Shown here: in pieces, positions 25,772 through 33,782 of the stretch
How the letters are laid out: each line of letters opens with the position of its first letter
How positions within the stretch are numbered: position 1 is the stretch's first letter
Source of the DNA: Paraburkholderia ferrariae NBRC 106233
GTDB lineage: Bacteria; Pseudomonadota; Gammaproteobacteria; Burkholderiales; Burkholderiaceae
DNA: 64,000 nucleotides
Assembly: GCF_000685035.1 (NCBI RefSeq)
Contig: NZ_BAYB01000007.1
Location: 124,001-188,000, forward strand
Direction: 5' to 3'
Position numbers and translations under genes: made by a program
The notes under the pieces: generated by a model
Seen by the model: only the letters and a program-made list of their open reading frames with translations
Databases searched by the model: none
Told to the model about the DNA's origin: nothing

Positions 25772-25966
25772 GTGGAAGTTGAAGTCACAGTCGATGGCCG
25801 AACATATGTCGCAGAGGTTCACGAGGTCGATGGCGCTGTCACGGTTATCACGGACGCTGGAGGTATAGAGGCGACTACCATCGGTGGCAGCAGGGTCGAG
25901 TCGATCGCGCGAACGATGCTCCTACGGATCGCGCGGACGAGCAAGGCCCAACCGAAGGCTCAGTGA
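25772..25966 (+). CDS. Small hypothetical protein, 64 residues (ESVARLIL family)
   Basis: GTG start after AAGGAAGG. Beta-rich (VEVTVDGRTYVAEVHEVDGA), then RVESIARTMLLRIARTSK. The C-terminal helix matches the family of the protein at 17587. No function known. An exact ACGGAAAAC follows the TGA. Confidence 0.5.
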   Translation: MEVEVTVDGRTYVAEVHEVDGAVTVITDAGGIEATTIGGSRVESIARTMLLRIARTSKAQPKAQ

Positions 25967-25991
25967 CAACGGAAAACGGAAGATCCTCGTG

Positions 25992-26807
25992 ATGACCACT
26001 CTGCACGCATTGATTCCCGATGTGGACGTCCTGCTCGCGCTTGCGCCTGAGGAGCTTGCGCCCATTCTCATACGCCTCGCCAAGCAAGCCCGCGTGAACA
26101 ATAACAATATGCTCACACTCTCATTGGGAGCCATCATGAAGAGCTTTGTTCCGGTGGGAGTTCTGTTCGCGACGATAACCATCCCAGCCTTCGCCGGGCA
26201 GGAGAGCACGGGTTCGATAGGCTTAGGGGACTACGCAACGTGGGCCGGCGCAATTGTCTCCGTAATCGCCGCGATTTGGGCGGGGTCGGCTGCGCGTCGC
26301 GCAGAGCGGCTCTCCGAGCATGCCAACGAGATAGCGTACAACGCTTGGATTGATCAGTACTTTGACGGCGTTCGCATTTGGGCAGACGAAGTAAGCAACA
26401 CGATTCAAATGGGTTTGCATGTTGGGAAGTTAGCTCCGTCGAAGGATCGGGACGAAAGGCTTCTCTCTATTCGAGCTACCCTAGCTTCGCTGACAGATCG
26501 GGGACGTTGGCATTTTCCGAACGAATGGCAAGAAAAATATGGTACGCACAAAGCACCTGCGTATAGGGGCTTCCGTCAGCCTGTCGTTACGTCTGTAGTT
26601 AGAGCGTACCAAGTGCTGCAAAAGATTGATAGCCTTCCGGATGGGGCCTTGAATGAGTTGATGGTTAAACATCAACGAGAGTTTGTCAGCGCCATTCAAG
26701 AAGTACTCGACCCGCGATCGAGGGCAAATGAGGCGCAGCGGATTATCAAGCGTTTTGCAGACGTGGAGCGCATGCGAAAGCCAGCTAAACCTCCGCTCAA
26801 ACAATAG
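25992..26807 (+). CDS. Membrane-anchored hypothetical protein, 271 residues
   Basis: The first ~35 residues (ALIPDVDVLLALAPEELAPI LIRL) resemble the N-terminus of TIGR02391-type proteins. A hydrophobic pair follows (~45-62 and ~75-95: MKSFVPVGVLFATITIPAF; WAGAIVSVIAAIWAGSAAR), then a helical soluble domain of ~170 residues. The mixture suggests a gene fusion, or a real start at the internal ATG 26110 or 26137. Function unknown. TAG is fused to an exact GGAAAAC. Confidence 0.55.
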   Translation: MTTLHALIPDVDVLLALAPEELAPILIRLAKQARVNNNNMLTLSLGAIMKSFVPVGVLFATITIPAFAGQESTGSIGLGDYATWAGAIVSVIAAIWAGSAARRAERLSEHANEIAYNAWIDQYFDGVRIWADEVSNTIQMGLHVGKLAPSKDRDERLLSIRATLASLTDRGRWHFPNEWQEKYGTHKAPAYRGFRQPVVTSVVRAYQVLQKIDSLPDGALNELMVKHQREFVSAIQEVLDPRSRANEAQRIIKRFADVERMRKPAKPPLKQ

Positions 26808-26910
26808 GAAAACGTTGGGCAGGCGATCACCAATGCTAGCGGTGCTTCTTGTGATGTTGCCTACCTGCCGAAAGACCAGTTGAGAGGACGGCCACAGTCG
26901 TCCACGTGAA

Positions 26911-27816
26911 ATGGAACAGAAACCAAATACAGCCCGCCAGAAGGGACAGCCTTACACCGACAACCATTATGTTCCGAAATTTCTTCTGGATGAATGGTGT
27001 GTTCCGGACCCCAAGCGCGACGACGCACGGTTTTTGCATGCAATCGGGCACGGCTACGCAGGGCCGGCCATCGTGACGCGAGTACCAAGGCGCGTTGCAA
27101 ACTCGCCATTCCTTTACGGGATTAGGCTAGAAGACGGCCACTTCACCACGCTTCTCGAATCGGGTTATTTCACGCCGAAGATCGATACTCGTGGTGCGGC
27201 GGCACATTCGAAGCTTGCGTCTCTCGGTGTCGACGGCCTGAGCGAGACGGAGCGCATGTGGTGGGCCAGGTTTCTCTGCGCGCAGATGATCCGAGTGCCC
27301 AGCATGGCAGAGAGGATGCACGAGTTGCTCGAGCACGATAGTGCGTTCGAAGGCGCTAGCGTAGAAAGCCTGAAGTATGGTCTCGATTCCGATGAAGAGG
27401 AGTTGATCGATGAGGTTGTTGATAAAGTGGGGGCGAACGTAGTGATCCACGCGCCGGCGTGGTTCCCCGTTACCATCGCAGCCCTCGTCAGAACACGTCC
27501 GTTCCTCACAAGCCATTGGTCAGTTCGCGACGTCCCCCCGCTGGGCAATGAGTTGCTCCTTAGCGACAATCCTCTTATTCTCAGTTCTCGCGAAGATGAC
27601 GAAGACTTCATCTGCGTACTTCCACTTACACCGCGAAAACTTTTCATCGCCGCGTCTCCACGATCGGCTGCTGACAAACTGAGTTCGGTCGAGATTTCGC
27701 AACTGGTACGCGAGACGAACGAGTTCGTGGTGTCAAACGCGATGAAGTGGGTCTTCGCGACGGATGATCGATTGGCCGACTTCGTAACGAAGCATTTACC
27801 TCTGGCGCGGCAATAG
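26911..27816 (+). CDS. DUF4238 protein
   Basis: 301 residues with the family opening YTDNHYVPKFLLDEWCV (~16-32) and a central ETERMWWARFLCAQMIRVPS helix, then SDNPLILSSREDDEDFICVL. DUF4238 proteins are widespread and uncharacterised; the HYVPxxxLxxF motif with conserved His suggests an enzymatic or metal role. A 16-codon lipoprotein-like mini-frame (MLAVLLVMLPTCRKTS, 26833-26883) lies between motif and start. The downstream junction lacks GGAAAAC and reads CTCGAAAAAATG instead. Confidence 0.75.
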   Translation: MEQKPNTARQKGQPYTDNHYVPKFLLDEWCVPDPKRDDARFLHAIGHGYAGPAIVTRVPRRVANSPFLYGIRLEDGHFTTLLESGYFTPKIDTRGAAAHSKLASLGVDGLSETERMWWARFLCAQMIRVPSMAERMHELLEHDSAFEGASVESLKYGLDSDEEELIDEVVDKVGANVVIHAPAWFPVTIAALVRTRPFLTSHWSVRDVPPLGNELLLSDNPLILSSREDDEDFICVLPLTPRKLFIAASPRSAADKLSSVEISQLVRETNEFVVSNAMKWVFATDDRLADFVTKHLPLARQ

Positions 27817-27830
27817 TTCTCCTCGAAAAA

Positions 27831-28172
27831 ATGAAGCAAGGGCTGACGTGCACGCCGCACCCGATCGCAGTCATACTCGCCATCGCGGGCCTCATCGTGG
27901 GCCTGATTGCGGCGTGGTACTGGCTTCGCTCGGCACGCGTCCCACTAGATTTCCCCGAAGGCGAGACTTGCGATCCCGACGCGATCGAACCGGTGGAACT
28001 GGAACTAAAGGCGCTCACTTGGCACGTGGAGCAGATCCAAGCGAATCAAGCAACGTGGGAAGCACAGGTCCGAGCGAGCCGGAAGATAGGGCGCTTGAAC
28101 GCGATCGCTGCGGTTCTGACTGCGTTGGCCCTCGTGCTCAGCACAGCGTCGGCTGTGATCGGAGCCTCGTGA
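27831..28172 (+). CDS. Two-segment membrane protein, copy 2 of an array family
   Basis: 113 residues, collinear with the protein at 17802 (about 80% identical): same membrane segments at ~12-33 and ~88-112 and the loop LELKALTWHVEQIQANQATW. The DNA has drifted clearly more than in the 25.5/30.6-kb pair, so this duplication is older. A 15-codon frame (28172-28219, MKRVLWGTESKPTNG) overlaps its stop and itself ends TAG-GAAAAT. Confidence 0.7.
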   Translation: MKQGLTCTPHPIAVILAIAGLIVGLIAAWYWLRSARVPLDFPEGETCDPDAIEPVELELKALTWHVEQIQANQATWEAQVRASRKIGRLNAIAAVLTALALVLSTASAVIGAS

Positions 28173-28242
28173 TGAAGCGCGTGCTCTGGGGCACGGAGAG
28201 CAAACCGACTAACGGCTAGGAAAATACCGCAAAGGCACGCAT

Positions 28243-28998
28243 ATGGATGAACTCGAGATGTTCAAAGCCGTCCCATCGGACGTTGTTAAAGCAGCCTATG
28301 ACGACGCCGCTTCGGGGGCACTGAAAGAGGCCGGAAAGATAGGTGAGGATCTAGTTAAAACAGTTCGTCTGGTGCTGTTCCCGCTGCAGTATACCGCGGC
28401 GCTTCAGGACAGACTTGCGAAGCATCTCCGCAGGGCGATTGACCGCGTGCCGGAAGAGCGTCGAATTGCCCCGGTTGAGTCTCTGGCATTGCCGATTGCG
28501 GAACAGTTGAGATTCCATGACGAGAAAAGCGTCATCGGCGCTATGTTCGTCAGCCTTTTGTCTCGCGCGATGGACCGAGAACGTGTCGGTGAAGCACATC
28601 CGGCATTCGTGCAAATTGTTGGCCAGCTTGCATCCGACGAAGCGGTGTTGATTCAGCAAATTTCTGCAGCGCAACCCTCAGCCTATATGCGACCGCCCAA
28701 GAAGGGCGTAGCAGTGCTGGTTAAAAAGGAACGCGAGGCGTTGATCGATGCTTCGAGTATGTCGGAAGAGCAGAAGCGACACTTGCAACGTGTTGCCGTG
28801 CGGCCGGAAGAACTGGCGCAACCCGAGTTGGTGTACACGTATATTGAGCATTTGGTGTCCTTAGGCATTGTCTCTTATACCAACGAACCTTGGAATGAGG
28901 GATTCAAAGGTGCGAAAGGTGCCAGCTTTGATTTTTGGTTCGTGGGCCTCAATGGGCTAGGCGAATTGTTTCATCGTGCTTGTCTCGCTGACGAGTAG
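28243..28998 (+). CDS. DUF4393 (Abi-alpha-like) protein
   Basis: 251 residues. N-terminal helices with KEAGKIGEDLVKTVRLVLFP (~28-47), QYTAALQDRLAKHLRRAIDR and PVESLALPIAEQLRFHDEKS, then a C-terminal winged-helix-like part ending GLGELFHRACL. This follows the DUF4393/Abi-alpha family, which contains proteins linked to abortive infection. The hydrophobic VRLVLFPLQY may insert in a membrane. TAG is fused to GGAAAGC. Confidence 0.75.
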   Translation: MDELEMFKAVPSDVVKAAYDDAASGALKEAGKIGEDLVKTVRLVLFPLQYTAALQDRLAKHLRRAIDRVPEERRIAPVESLALPIAEQLRFHDEKSVIGAMFVSLLSRAMDRERVGEAHPAFVQIVGQLASDEAVLIQQISAAQPSAYMRPPKKGVAVLVKKEREALIDASSMSEEQKRHLQRVAVRPEELAQPELVYTYIEHLVSLGIVSYTNEPWNEGFKGAKGASFDFWFVGLNGLGELFHRACLADE

Positions 28999-29071
28999 GA
29001 AAGCATGGGTCTTGAAAAGCGGTTCTGGGATGGCCTATGCTCGTCCCCTTTAAATACCTTGAGTCACCAGC

Positions 29072-29833
29072 ATGATTAGCTATCGCACCAGATTGTCGCT
29101 GTGCCAGTTTCTCGCATTACAGGATGCCTATGTCTGCACGGTGCTGCTCAACAAAGCCGGGGTGGACGAAGAGCTTCATCCGGCCATGCTGTTGCGCGGC
29201 CTGACGCATGCCCTAACAGGTGCCGGGCAAGTCGCGCTGATGCAGGTGCTCGATGAAGTGGTGCGAACGCAAGGCGATCTGCGCTCCCCCGTCAGTCCGA
29301 AGCATCGTTTTGACGAACGTTGGTCGGATCTCGTGCAATGCCTGGTGCTGGATGGGTATCTGATCGAAGGTAAGCAACTGCGCGCGGGCGCCCCCTCCAT
29401 GGGCGACGCGGCACCCATCGACGACGACCTGTTGCACGAACTGTCGACCTGCGGGACACCACGCGCTAACGACATCATTCGCAGGATCAATGAATCCAGT
29501 GACGCCTTCCGGCGTACACCGCCCAACTATAATGCTAGCCTGAACGACGCGCGTGTAGCGCTGGAAACGCTGGCCGTGGACATCGCCCACGCACGGAGCG
29601 CACCAGCAGGAGGGGGCTTTGAGCCCACCAAATGGGGATCGGTGATCCAGTATCTGCGCAGCTCAGGCCTCATCACCCTCGAAGAAGAACGCGGCCTAGC
29701 GGGGGTTTACGGCTTCATCAGCCCGGGCTCGCACCGTCCTCTGGGCGTGTCGGAAGAGCAGATGGCACGACTGGGCCGATCGCTGGCATTGAACTTGTGC
29801 TGGTTCCTGCTGAAAAGGCAACTGGCAGCATAA
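29072..29833 (+). CDS. Putative Abi/HEPN-type protein, 253 residues
   Basis: A helical N-terminal part (LSLCQFLALQDAYVCTVLLN) resembles the effector-associated domains found at termini of conflict proteins. The C-terminal half (NYNASLNDARVALETLAVDI, then VYGFISPGSHRPLG and LGRSLALNLCWFLLKRQL) resembles the HEPN-like tail of abortive-infection proteins (conserved SPGSH). An RNase role is an inference. A 24-codon frame (29005-29079) overlaps the start. ACGGAAAAC follows ~30 nt after its stop. Confidence 0.6.
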   Translation: MISYRTRLSLCQFLALQDAYVCTVLLNKAGVDEELHPAMLLRGLTHALTGAGQVALMQVLDEVVRTQGDLRSPVSPKHRFDERWSDLVQCLVLDGYLIEGKQLRAGAPSMGDAAPIDDDLLHELSTCGTPRANDIIRRINESSDAFRRTPPNYNASLNDARVALETLAVDIAHARSAPAGGGFEPTKWGSVIQYLRSSGLITLEEERGLAGVYGFISPGSHRPLGVSEEQMARLGRSLALNLCWFLLKRQLAA

Positions 29834-29873
29834 TCACCACAGTGGCGTATGCGGCAATCCAACGGAAAACAAA

Positions 29874-30572
29874 ATGGGATCTTGGGTAGACGTCGCAACT
29901 GTCATTTTGTCGTCGGCGGGCGTCAGTGCTGCGCTTTCCTGCGCACTCGTCTGGCTCGCGCGGACTTGGATCGGCGAGCGTCTACGGAGCGCGATCCAGG
30001 CTGAGTATGCGGCGAAGCTGGAGACACTCAAAGTTCAACTGAAAGCCGAGGCGGACACTCAGCTCGAATCGCACAAGGCCACGCTCAAAGCACGAGGTGA
30101 CGTTGAGCTCGAGAAGCTCCGCTCGGCGCTCGCTATCAGTGCTGCCGTACAAAGCACGAAATACGGGGGGCTGGTGCAACGCCGCTTCGACGCGATCGCA
30201 GCTATACACGGACAATTGCTTCGGTTCCATCAGGCTGTACAGCAATTAGTTCAGGCCATCGAATTCTCGGGCGGACCGAGCAAAGAGGATCGCGCTCGTG
30301 CGGTGGCGGACGCCTTCGAAGCGTTCGATGCTGCGTATCTCCCGCAGCGGATATTCCTGACGCAGAGCACATCCGAACGGATCGACCAGATTCGGCAGTC
30401 GCTAGTGAGTAGCGCAAACCTGTTCAACTTGGTGATATCGCGACAGCAAAATATGGCCGAAAAGTGGATCGAAATCGAGCAGCGCGTCTCGAAGGAAGTT
30501 GCCTTAGCCATGGCAGAGCTCGAACGCGATTTGCGCGCGTTGATGGGCGATGCCGAAGCGCAGACTAGTTGA
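29874..30572 (+). CDS. Membrane-anchored coiled-coil protein, 232 residues
   Basis: One N-terminal membrane segment (~8-30, ATVILSSAGVSAALSCALVW), then a long charged coiled coil (KLETLKVQLKAEADTQLESH...) up to ~90 and a helical C-terminal domain (AFEAFDAAYLPQRIFLTQST). This layout is common among uncharacterised island-borne proteins. It starts 3 nt after CGGAAAACAAA, so the motif is its ribosome site. Confidence 0.6.
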   Translation: MGSWVDVATVILSSAGVSAALSCALVWLARTWIGERLRSAIQAEYAAKLETLKVQLKAEADTQLESHKATLKARGDVELEKLRSALAISAAVQSTKYGGLVQRRFDAIAAIHGQLLRFHQAVQQLVQAIEFSGGPSKEDRARAVADAFEAFDAAYLPQRIFLTQSTSERIDQIRQSLVSSANLFNLVISRQQNMAEKWIEIEQRVSKEVALAMAELERDLRALMGDAEAQTS

Positions 30573-30594
30573 CGCAGGAAAACGGGGGAGACCG

Positions 30595-30849
30595 ATGGAT
30601 CTCTACAGTATCGATGTATCGGCGCTCGGCGACACCGTCTGGGTGACGGGTGACGACGGCTCATGCGTAGGTCGATTCAAGCGTTTCGGAATCGACGTAC
30701 ATCGGACCGTGACCGAGCAGATGGCCGGTGCGGATCAATGTATGCATTGCACGCACGAGGCAGCGGGTGCGGTTGAGTGGCAGGAGTTTCGCGAGGCCAT
30801 TCGGCGGCACCATGGAATCGAAGTGCCGGCCGACGTAATCCGGTTTTGA
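30595..30849 (+). CDS. Hypothetical protein, 84 residues, copy 2 of a recent duplication
   Basis: Same protein as at 25500 except for a one-residue deletion (SM-R versus K-R region) and three or four substitutions; CMHCTHEAAGAVEW retained. DNA similarity is about 97% from the ATG to GAGCAAGGAA. The upstream bases differ completely from copy 1 apart from AGGAAAA, so the duplicated unit is the gene with its downstream motif. Confidence 0.75.
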   Translation: MDLYSIDVSALGDTVWVTGDDGSCVGRFKRFGIDVHRTVTEQMAGADQCMHCTHEAAGAVEWQEFREAIRRHHGIEVPADVIRF

Positions 30850-30875
30850 GCAAGGAAAGCAGGGCGCAATTCGGG

Positions 30876-31466
30876 ATGGGCGAGACTAAAAATCGTTACC
30901 AGTGCAGGTGGAAACAGGCCGATCCTGAACTGGGCGAAGCCGGTCCGCAGATGCATTACTGGGTTGATACGTGCCCCCAAGAGGCCCATTGGCCAGACAG
31001 CGGTGTGATGCGGTGGGATTTGCGACCGGATGACTGGCATGAAGTTTGGCCGGAGCTTATTGATCATCCTTGTGCGATTCTATTCGCGCCTATACACCCG
31101 CATAGGGATGGTCCGCCGCGATTCAAGGACTGGGTCAGCTCGTGGCCTGAAGGGTACAACTGGCAGGCCAATGTTCATGAGCATTTGCATGCGCGTGTTC
31201 TCGCAATCCTCGAAGGCGGGAATGTGGACATGGCAGAAGAGAGCAAGCAAGTCGAGCCGGTCGCGGCCCAGGTGGATAGAGAGTGTGCCGCGCCACCTGG
31301 CTCGATAGCCTCTCCTGCAACGACGGATATATGCCGAGCAAAGTTGTCAACGCTTCAGATTGCGGCGATAGACGCATTCGAGACGGCCTTGAGGAAAAAA
31401 CTGATCTCCAATACAGAGTGCCTGAAGTTGCTGACCGATTGGCAAACCCGAATCAACGACAACTAG
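30876..31466 (+). CDS. Hypothetical protein, 196 residues
   Basis: An N-terminal Trp/His/Cys-rich domain (KNRYQCRWKQADPELGEAGP; YWVDTCPQEAHWPD; WHEVWPELIDHPCAILF) precedes a low-complexity linker and a C-terminal helix (DAFETALRKKLISNTECLKL). No family recognised. The start after GGAAAGC-AGGGCG is an ATG at 30876. TAG is fused to the divergent GGACAAT. Confidence 0.55.
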   Translation: MGETKNRYQCRWKQADPELGEAGPQMHYWVDTCPQEAHWPDSGVMRWDLRPDDWHEVWPELIDHPCAILFAPIHPHRDGPPRFKDWVSSWPEGYNWQANVHEHLHARVLAILEGGNVDMAEESKQVEPVAAQVDRECAAPPGSIASPATTDICRAKLSTLQIAAIDAFETALRKKLISNTECLKLLTDWQTRINDN

Positions 31467-31479
31467 GACAATAGAGTTT

Positions 31480-32106
31480 ATGGTTGAGTCAAACGAAGCC
31501 TCGATGGTGTCCCAACGACCGTGGGGAAGAGGATTGCACTACGCGTCCCTGCGTTTTCTGCGGGTAGTGCTTTGGCGTCAAGGGGCGGCCTCGAACGATG
31601 TCGTTGATAGCCTTGCTGCGGAGCTCACATCGGTTGCAGAAGAGCACGCGGAATGGGCAATAGAGCAGCGAGGTGATTGGGAGATAGTTGCTCGAGCGAT
31701 CGACTACATGGCGGCGATCCATGACGGCCCATGGCAGGGTAAAGTGTGGTTTGAATATACGCTGCGCGTTCTGATGGAGGTGGCGGTGCCGAACACCGGT
31801 CTCGACGAAGATGCCGCGGCATTCCTCGTCGACCTCCAGCGCGGGGCAAACGAGTCATACCAACGGGCGCCGGTAGCGAAGTCGGAGCTCCGCGTAACAG
31901 ACGAAGTTGCGGCAATGGTGACCACGTTCACTGAAGCCGGGTGCGAATACGGGCTCGTTTCCGATCTGCTGGACATGTGCGAGGGCATCTTTCACGGCGA
32001 GGCGATGGCAGAGGAGGATCGCTACACATTGCTGGTTGCAGCGACAGCCGCTCCATTTGTTCGGCAGGAACGCAAAAAGCGAAAGATTGACAAAGCCGAC
32101 GCGTAG
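31480..32106 (+). CDS. Hypothetical helical protein, 208 residues
   Basis: All-helical (FLRVVLWRQGAASNDVVDSL; WAIEQRGDWEIVARAIDYMA; AIDY-GPWQGKVWFEY), ending in a basic tail RQERKKRKIDKADA. No signal, membrane segment or known family. Its TAG stop is fused to an exact GGAAAAC. Confidence 0.55.
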   Translation: MVESNEASMVSQRPWGRGLHYASLRFLRVVLWRQGAASNDVVDSLAAELTSVAEEHAEWAIEQRGDWEIVARAIDYMAAIHDGPWQGKVWFEYTLRVLMEVAVPNTGLDEDAAAFLVDLQRGANESYQRAPVAKSELRVTDEVAAMVTTFTEAGCEYGLVSDLLDMCEGIFHGEAMAEEDRYTLLVAATAAPFVRQERKKRKIDKADA

Positions 32107-32122
32107 GAAAACAAGGAAAGAC

Positions 32123-32365
32123 ATGACGCTTCCAGCCAATAGCTATCTTTGTTGGGATCACGTGACCTGCGAGCATTGTGGGTCACGCGATCGTCCGATG
32201 GGCTACAACGACAATCAGTCGAGCGACTTCTATCATGCCTGTCAAAAGTGCGGCCATCGATGGGTTGCGATAACCGCTGAGGAGGAGCGCGCCGCCGCCG
32301 AAGAGCGGATGAAGGATGCGTTGAGCACCGGTTACACGCGCGACCATGGCGAGCAGCCTGACTAG
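32123..32365 (+). CDS. Zinc-ribbon protein, 80 residues
   Basis: CEHCGSRDRP (~16-25) and CQKCGHRWVAI (~40-50) form a four-cysteine zinc ribbon, followed by a charged helix (EEERAAAEERMKDAL). Likely nucleic-acid binding or a structural adaptor. It has a separate AAGGAAAG ribosome site after the motif. TAG is fused to an exact GGAAAAC. Confidence 0.65.
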   Translation: MTLPANSYLCWDHVTCEHCGSRDRPMGYNDNQSSDFYHACQKCGHRWVAITAEEERAAAEERMKDALSTGYTRDHGEQPD

Positions 32366-32395
32366 GAAAACAGAAAAAGACAGGGGCTAGAGGCG

Positions 32396-32659
32396 ATGAG
32401 CAATGTAAAACGGTTTCCAGGATCGAAAGAGAGACGCAAACGCCGTGACTTGAACGCGGGCAAGGTTGTCTGTCAAGTTTCAAATCGTTGGCTGCAGTTT
32501 CCAGAACGCGCTGCGAACGTCGCGGGCGAAGCCTTCATGATCGTCGATGTAATGACGCTCGATACCAACGACGAGCCTCGAAAGCTCTGCGAACTGGTGC
32601 TGACTAAGGAAGACTTGAGCGCGATGTTGATGCGCATTGCGGTCGAAGATCAATCGTAG
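32396..32659 (+). CDS. Hypothetical protein, 87 residues
   Basis: A basic N-terminus (VKRFPGSKERRKRRDLNAGK) precedes a beta-rich part (KVVCQVSNRWLQFPERAANV; FMIVDVMTLD) and a C-terminal helix LTKEDLSAMLMRIA. No family recognised. TAG is fused to GGAAAGC. Confidence 0.55.
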   Translation: MSNVKRFPGSKERRKRRDLNAGKVVCQVSNRWLQFPERAANVAGEAFMIVDVMTLDTNDEPRKLCELVLTKEDLSAMLMRIAVEDQS

Positions 32660-32734
32660 GAAAGCACGTAGCGCGCGAGCGCCCGCCTCTCCGACCGGTA
32701 GTCGGACAATGAAGAAGAAAATAGTTGGGTAGTC

Positions 32735-33157
32735 ATGCTGATTTCGATCGACACACTACAGGAGATCACCTACATCCCGCACGAGAGGGAATATCAGGCG
32801 TGGAAGGCGATGCTATCGGACGAGCAGTATCGCCAGATCGAAAGCGAGATCGCCACTCGCATCGGCGAGTGCGAGGTGCATACCGCTGGATGGCTACCGG
32901 GCAGCGACTGGTCCGACACACCGTTCGATCCGATCTGGTCGATCGCCTGCGAACGCGACCATGTCGCATCAGGGCTCTTTTTCGGCCTGATCGTGTGGGT
33001 CTTCATGCAGAAGCACGGCGAGGCATGGGCATTCGGAAGATACGCGAAAGATGGCGTACCGATCCGCAGCCTGACCTATTCCGCGTGTCGTTACAGCGGC
33101 CGCTGCGCTGACCGCCCGCGCCGGCAGCTAATAGCCCGGAAAACAAGGGATCATTGA
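32735..33157 (+). CDS. Hypothetical protein, 140 residues, reading through the motif
   Basis: MLISIDTLQEITYIPHEREY, then SDEQYRQIESEIATRIGECE and a hydrophobic FGLIVWVFMQKHG. Function unknown. The last 13 codons cross the array motif (CCGGAAAACAAGG), so the native stop may have been lost by a frameshift near 33080-33130; the end RYSGRCADRPRRQLIARK looks untypical. The next gene starts directly after its TGA. Confidence 0.5.
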   Translation: MLISIDTLQEITYIPHEREYQAWKAMLSDEQYRQIESEIATRIGECEVHTAGWLPGSDWSDTPFDPIWSIACERDHVASGLFFGLIVWVFMQKHGEAWAFGRYAKDGVPIRSLTYSACRYSGRCADRPRRQLIARKTRDH

Positions 33158-33433
33158 ATGCATCTTTTCGCGCTTGCACTGGCCGCTATCGTGTTTGCAT
33201 TCGGAATTGCAGCCGCATGTTTCTGGTGGAAAGCGAGTCGCGTATCGCCGGTTCCAGATTCGGAAGGTGGCTTGGCACCGGTTATTCCTGAACTCGAGCA
33301 ACTGGGGTGGAACGTTGCTTTCATCGAAGCGGCTCAGAAGTCGGGCGCGTTGAATTGTACTGCCGCGATCTTGACGGCGATTGCGGTCGTGTTGACGACC
33401 TCTTCAACCATCGTCGGGCTGTTGCCGCTATAA
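33158..33433 (+). CDS. Two-segment membrane protein, distant copy 3 of an array family
   Basis: 91 residues with the same plan as 17802 and 27831: membrane segment at ~3-24 (LALAAIVFAFGIAAACFWW), short loop with EQLGWNVAFIEAAQKSGALN, then TAAILTAIAVVLTTSSTIVG. The loop is shorter and identity is low (perhaps 30%), but the second segment is alignable. TAACGGAAAAC follows. Confidence 0.6.
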   Translation: MHLFALALAAIVFAFGIAAACFWWKASRVSPVPDSEGGLAPVIPELEQLGWNVAFIEAAQKSGALNCTAAILTAIAVVLTTSSTIVGLLPL

Positions 33434-33445
33434 CGGAAAACGAGA

Positions 33446-33742
33446 GTGACTGACATCGAGCTTAAACCAGGTACCAAGGTCCGCGAACGCGACAAACGGC
33501 AGGTAATGACCGTCAAAGGACAAGCCGGCCTCGGGGCCGTAGCGCATCGTTTTGGAAGCAGTAAAGTAAACCTTGCCCACAAGGTGGTATGTGAGTGGCT
33601 TACGTCGAAGGGCGCGCCGCGCAGCAAGGGCTTTCTCGTGTCGGCGCTTGAGGTCGTGGCCGACTCCGGCGCAAACGCCAACCAAGAAGTCGCTCCGCCA
33701 GCTGTTGGCACAAACCGCCCGCTCTGCAAGGCCGGCGGATAG
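33446..33742 (+). CDS. DUF2158/YodC-like small protein
   Basis: GTG start. KPGTKVRERDKRQVMTVKGQ, then KVVCEWLTSKGAPRSKGFLV with a C-terminal low-complexity tail. The pattern G..V....MTV...V.C.W......F....L is that of YodC/DUF2158 proteins, short SH3-like modules of unknown role. 98 residues, with an extension relative to the ~60-residue family. Motif at 33774 follows. Confidence 0.6.
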   Translation: MTDIELKPGTKVRERDKRQVMTVKGQAGLGAVAHRFGSSKVNLAHKVVCEWLTSKGAPRSKGFLVSALEVVADSGANANQEVAPPAVGTNRPLCKAGG

Positions 33743-33782
33743 GCCGATCAGCGGGTAACCAACATTTCAGGAAGGAAAGCGA

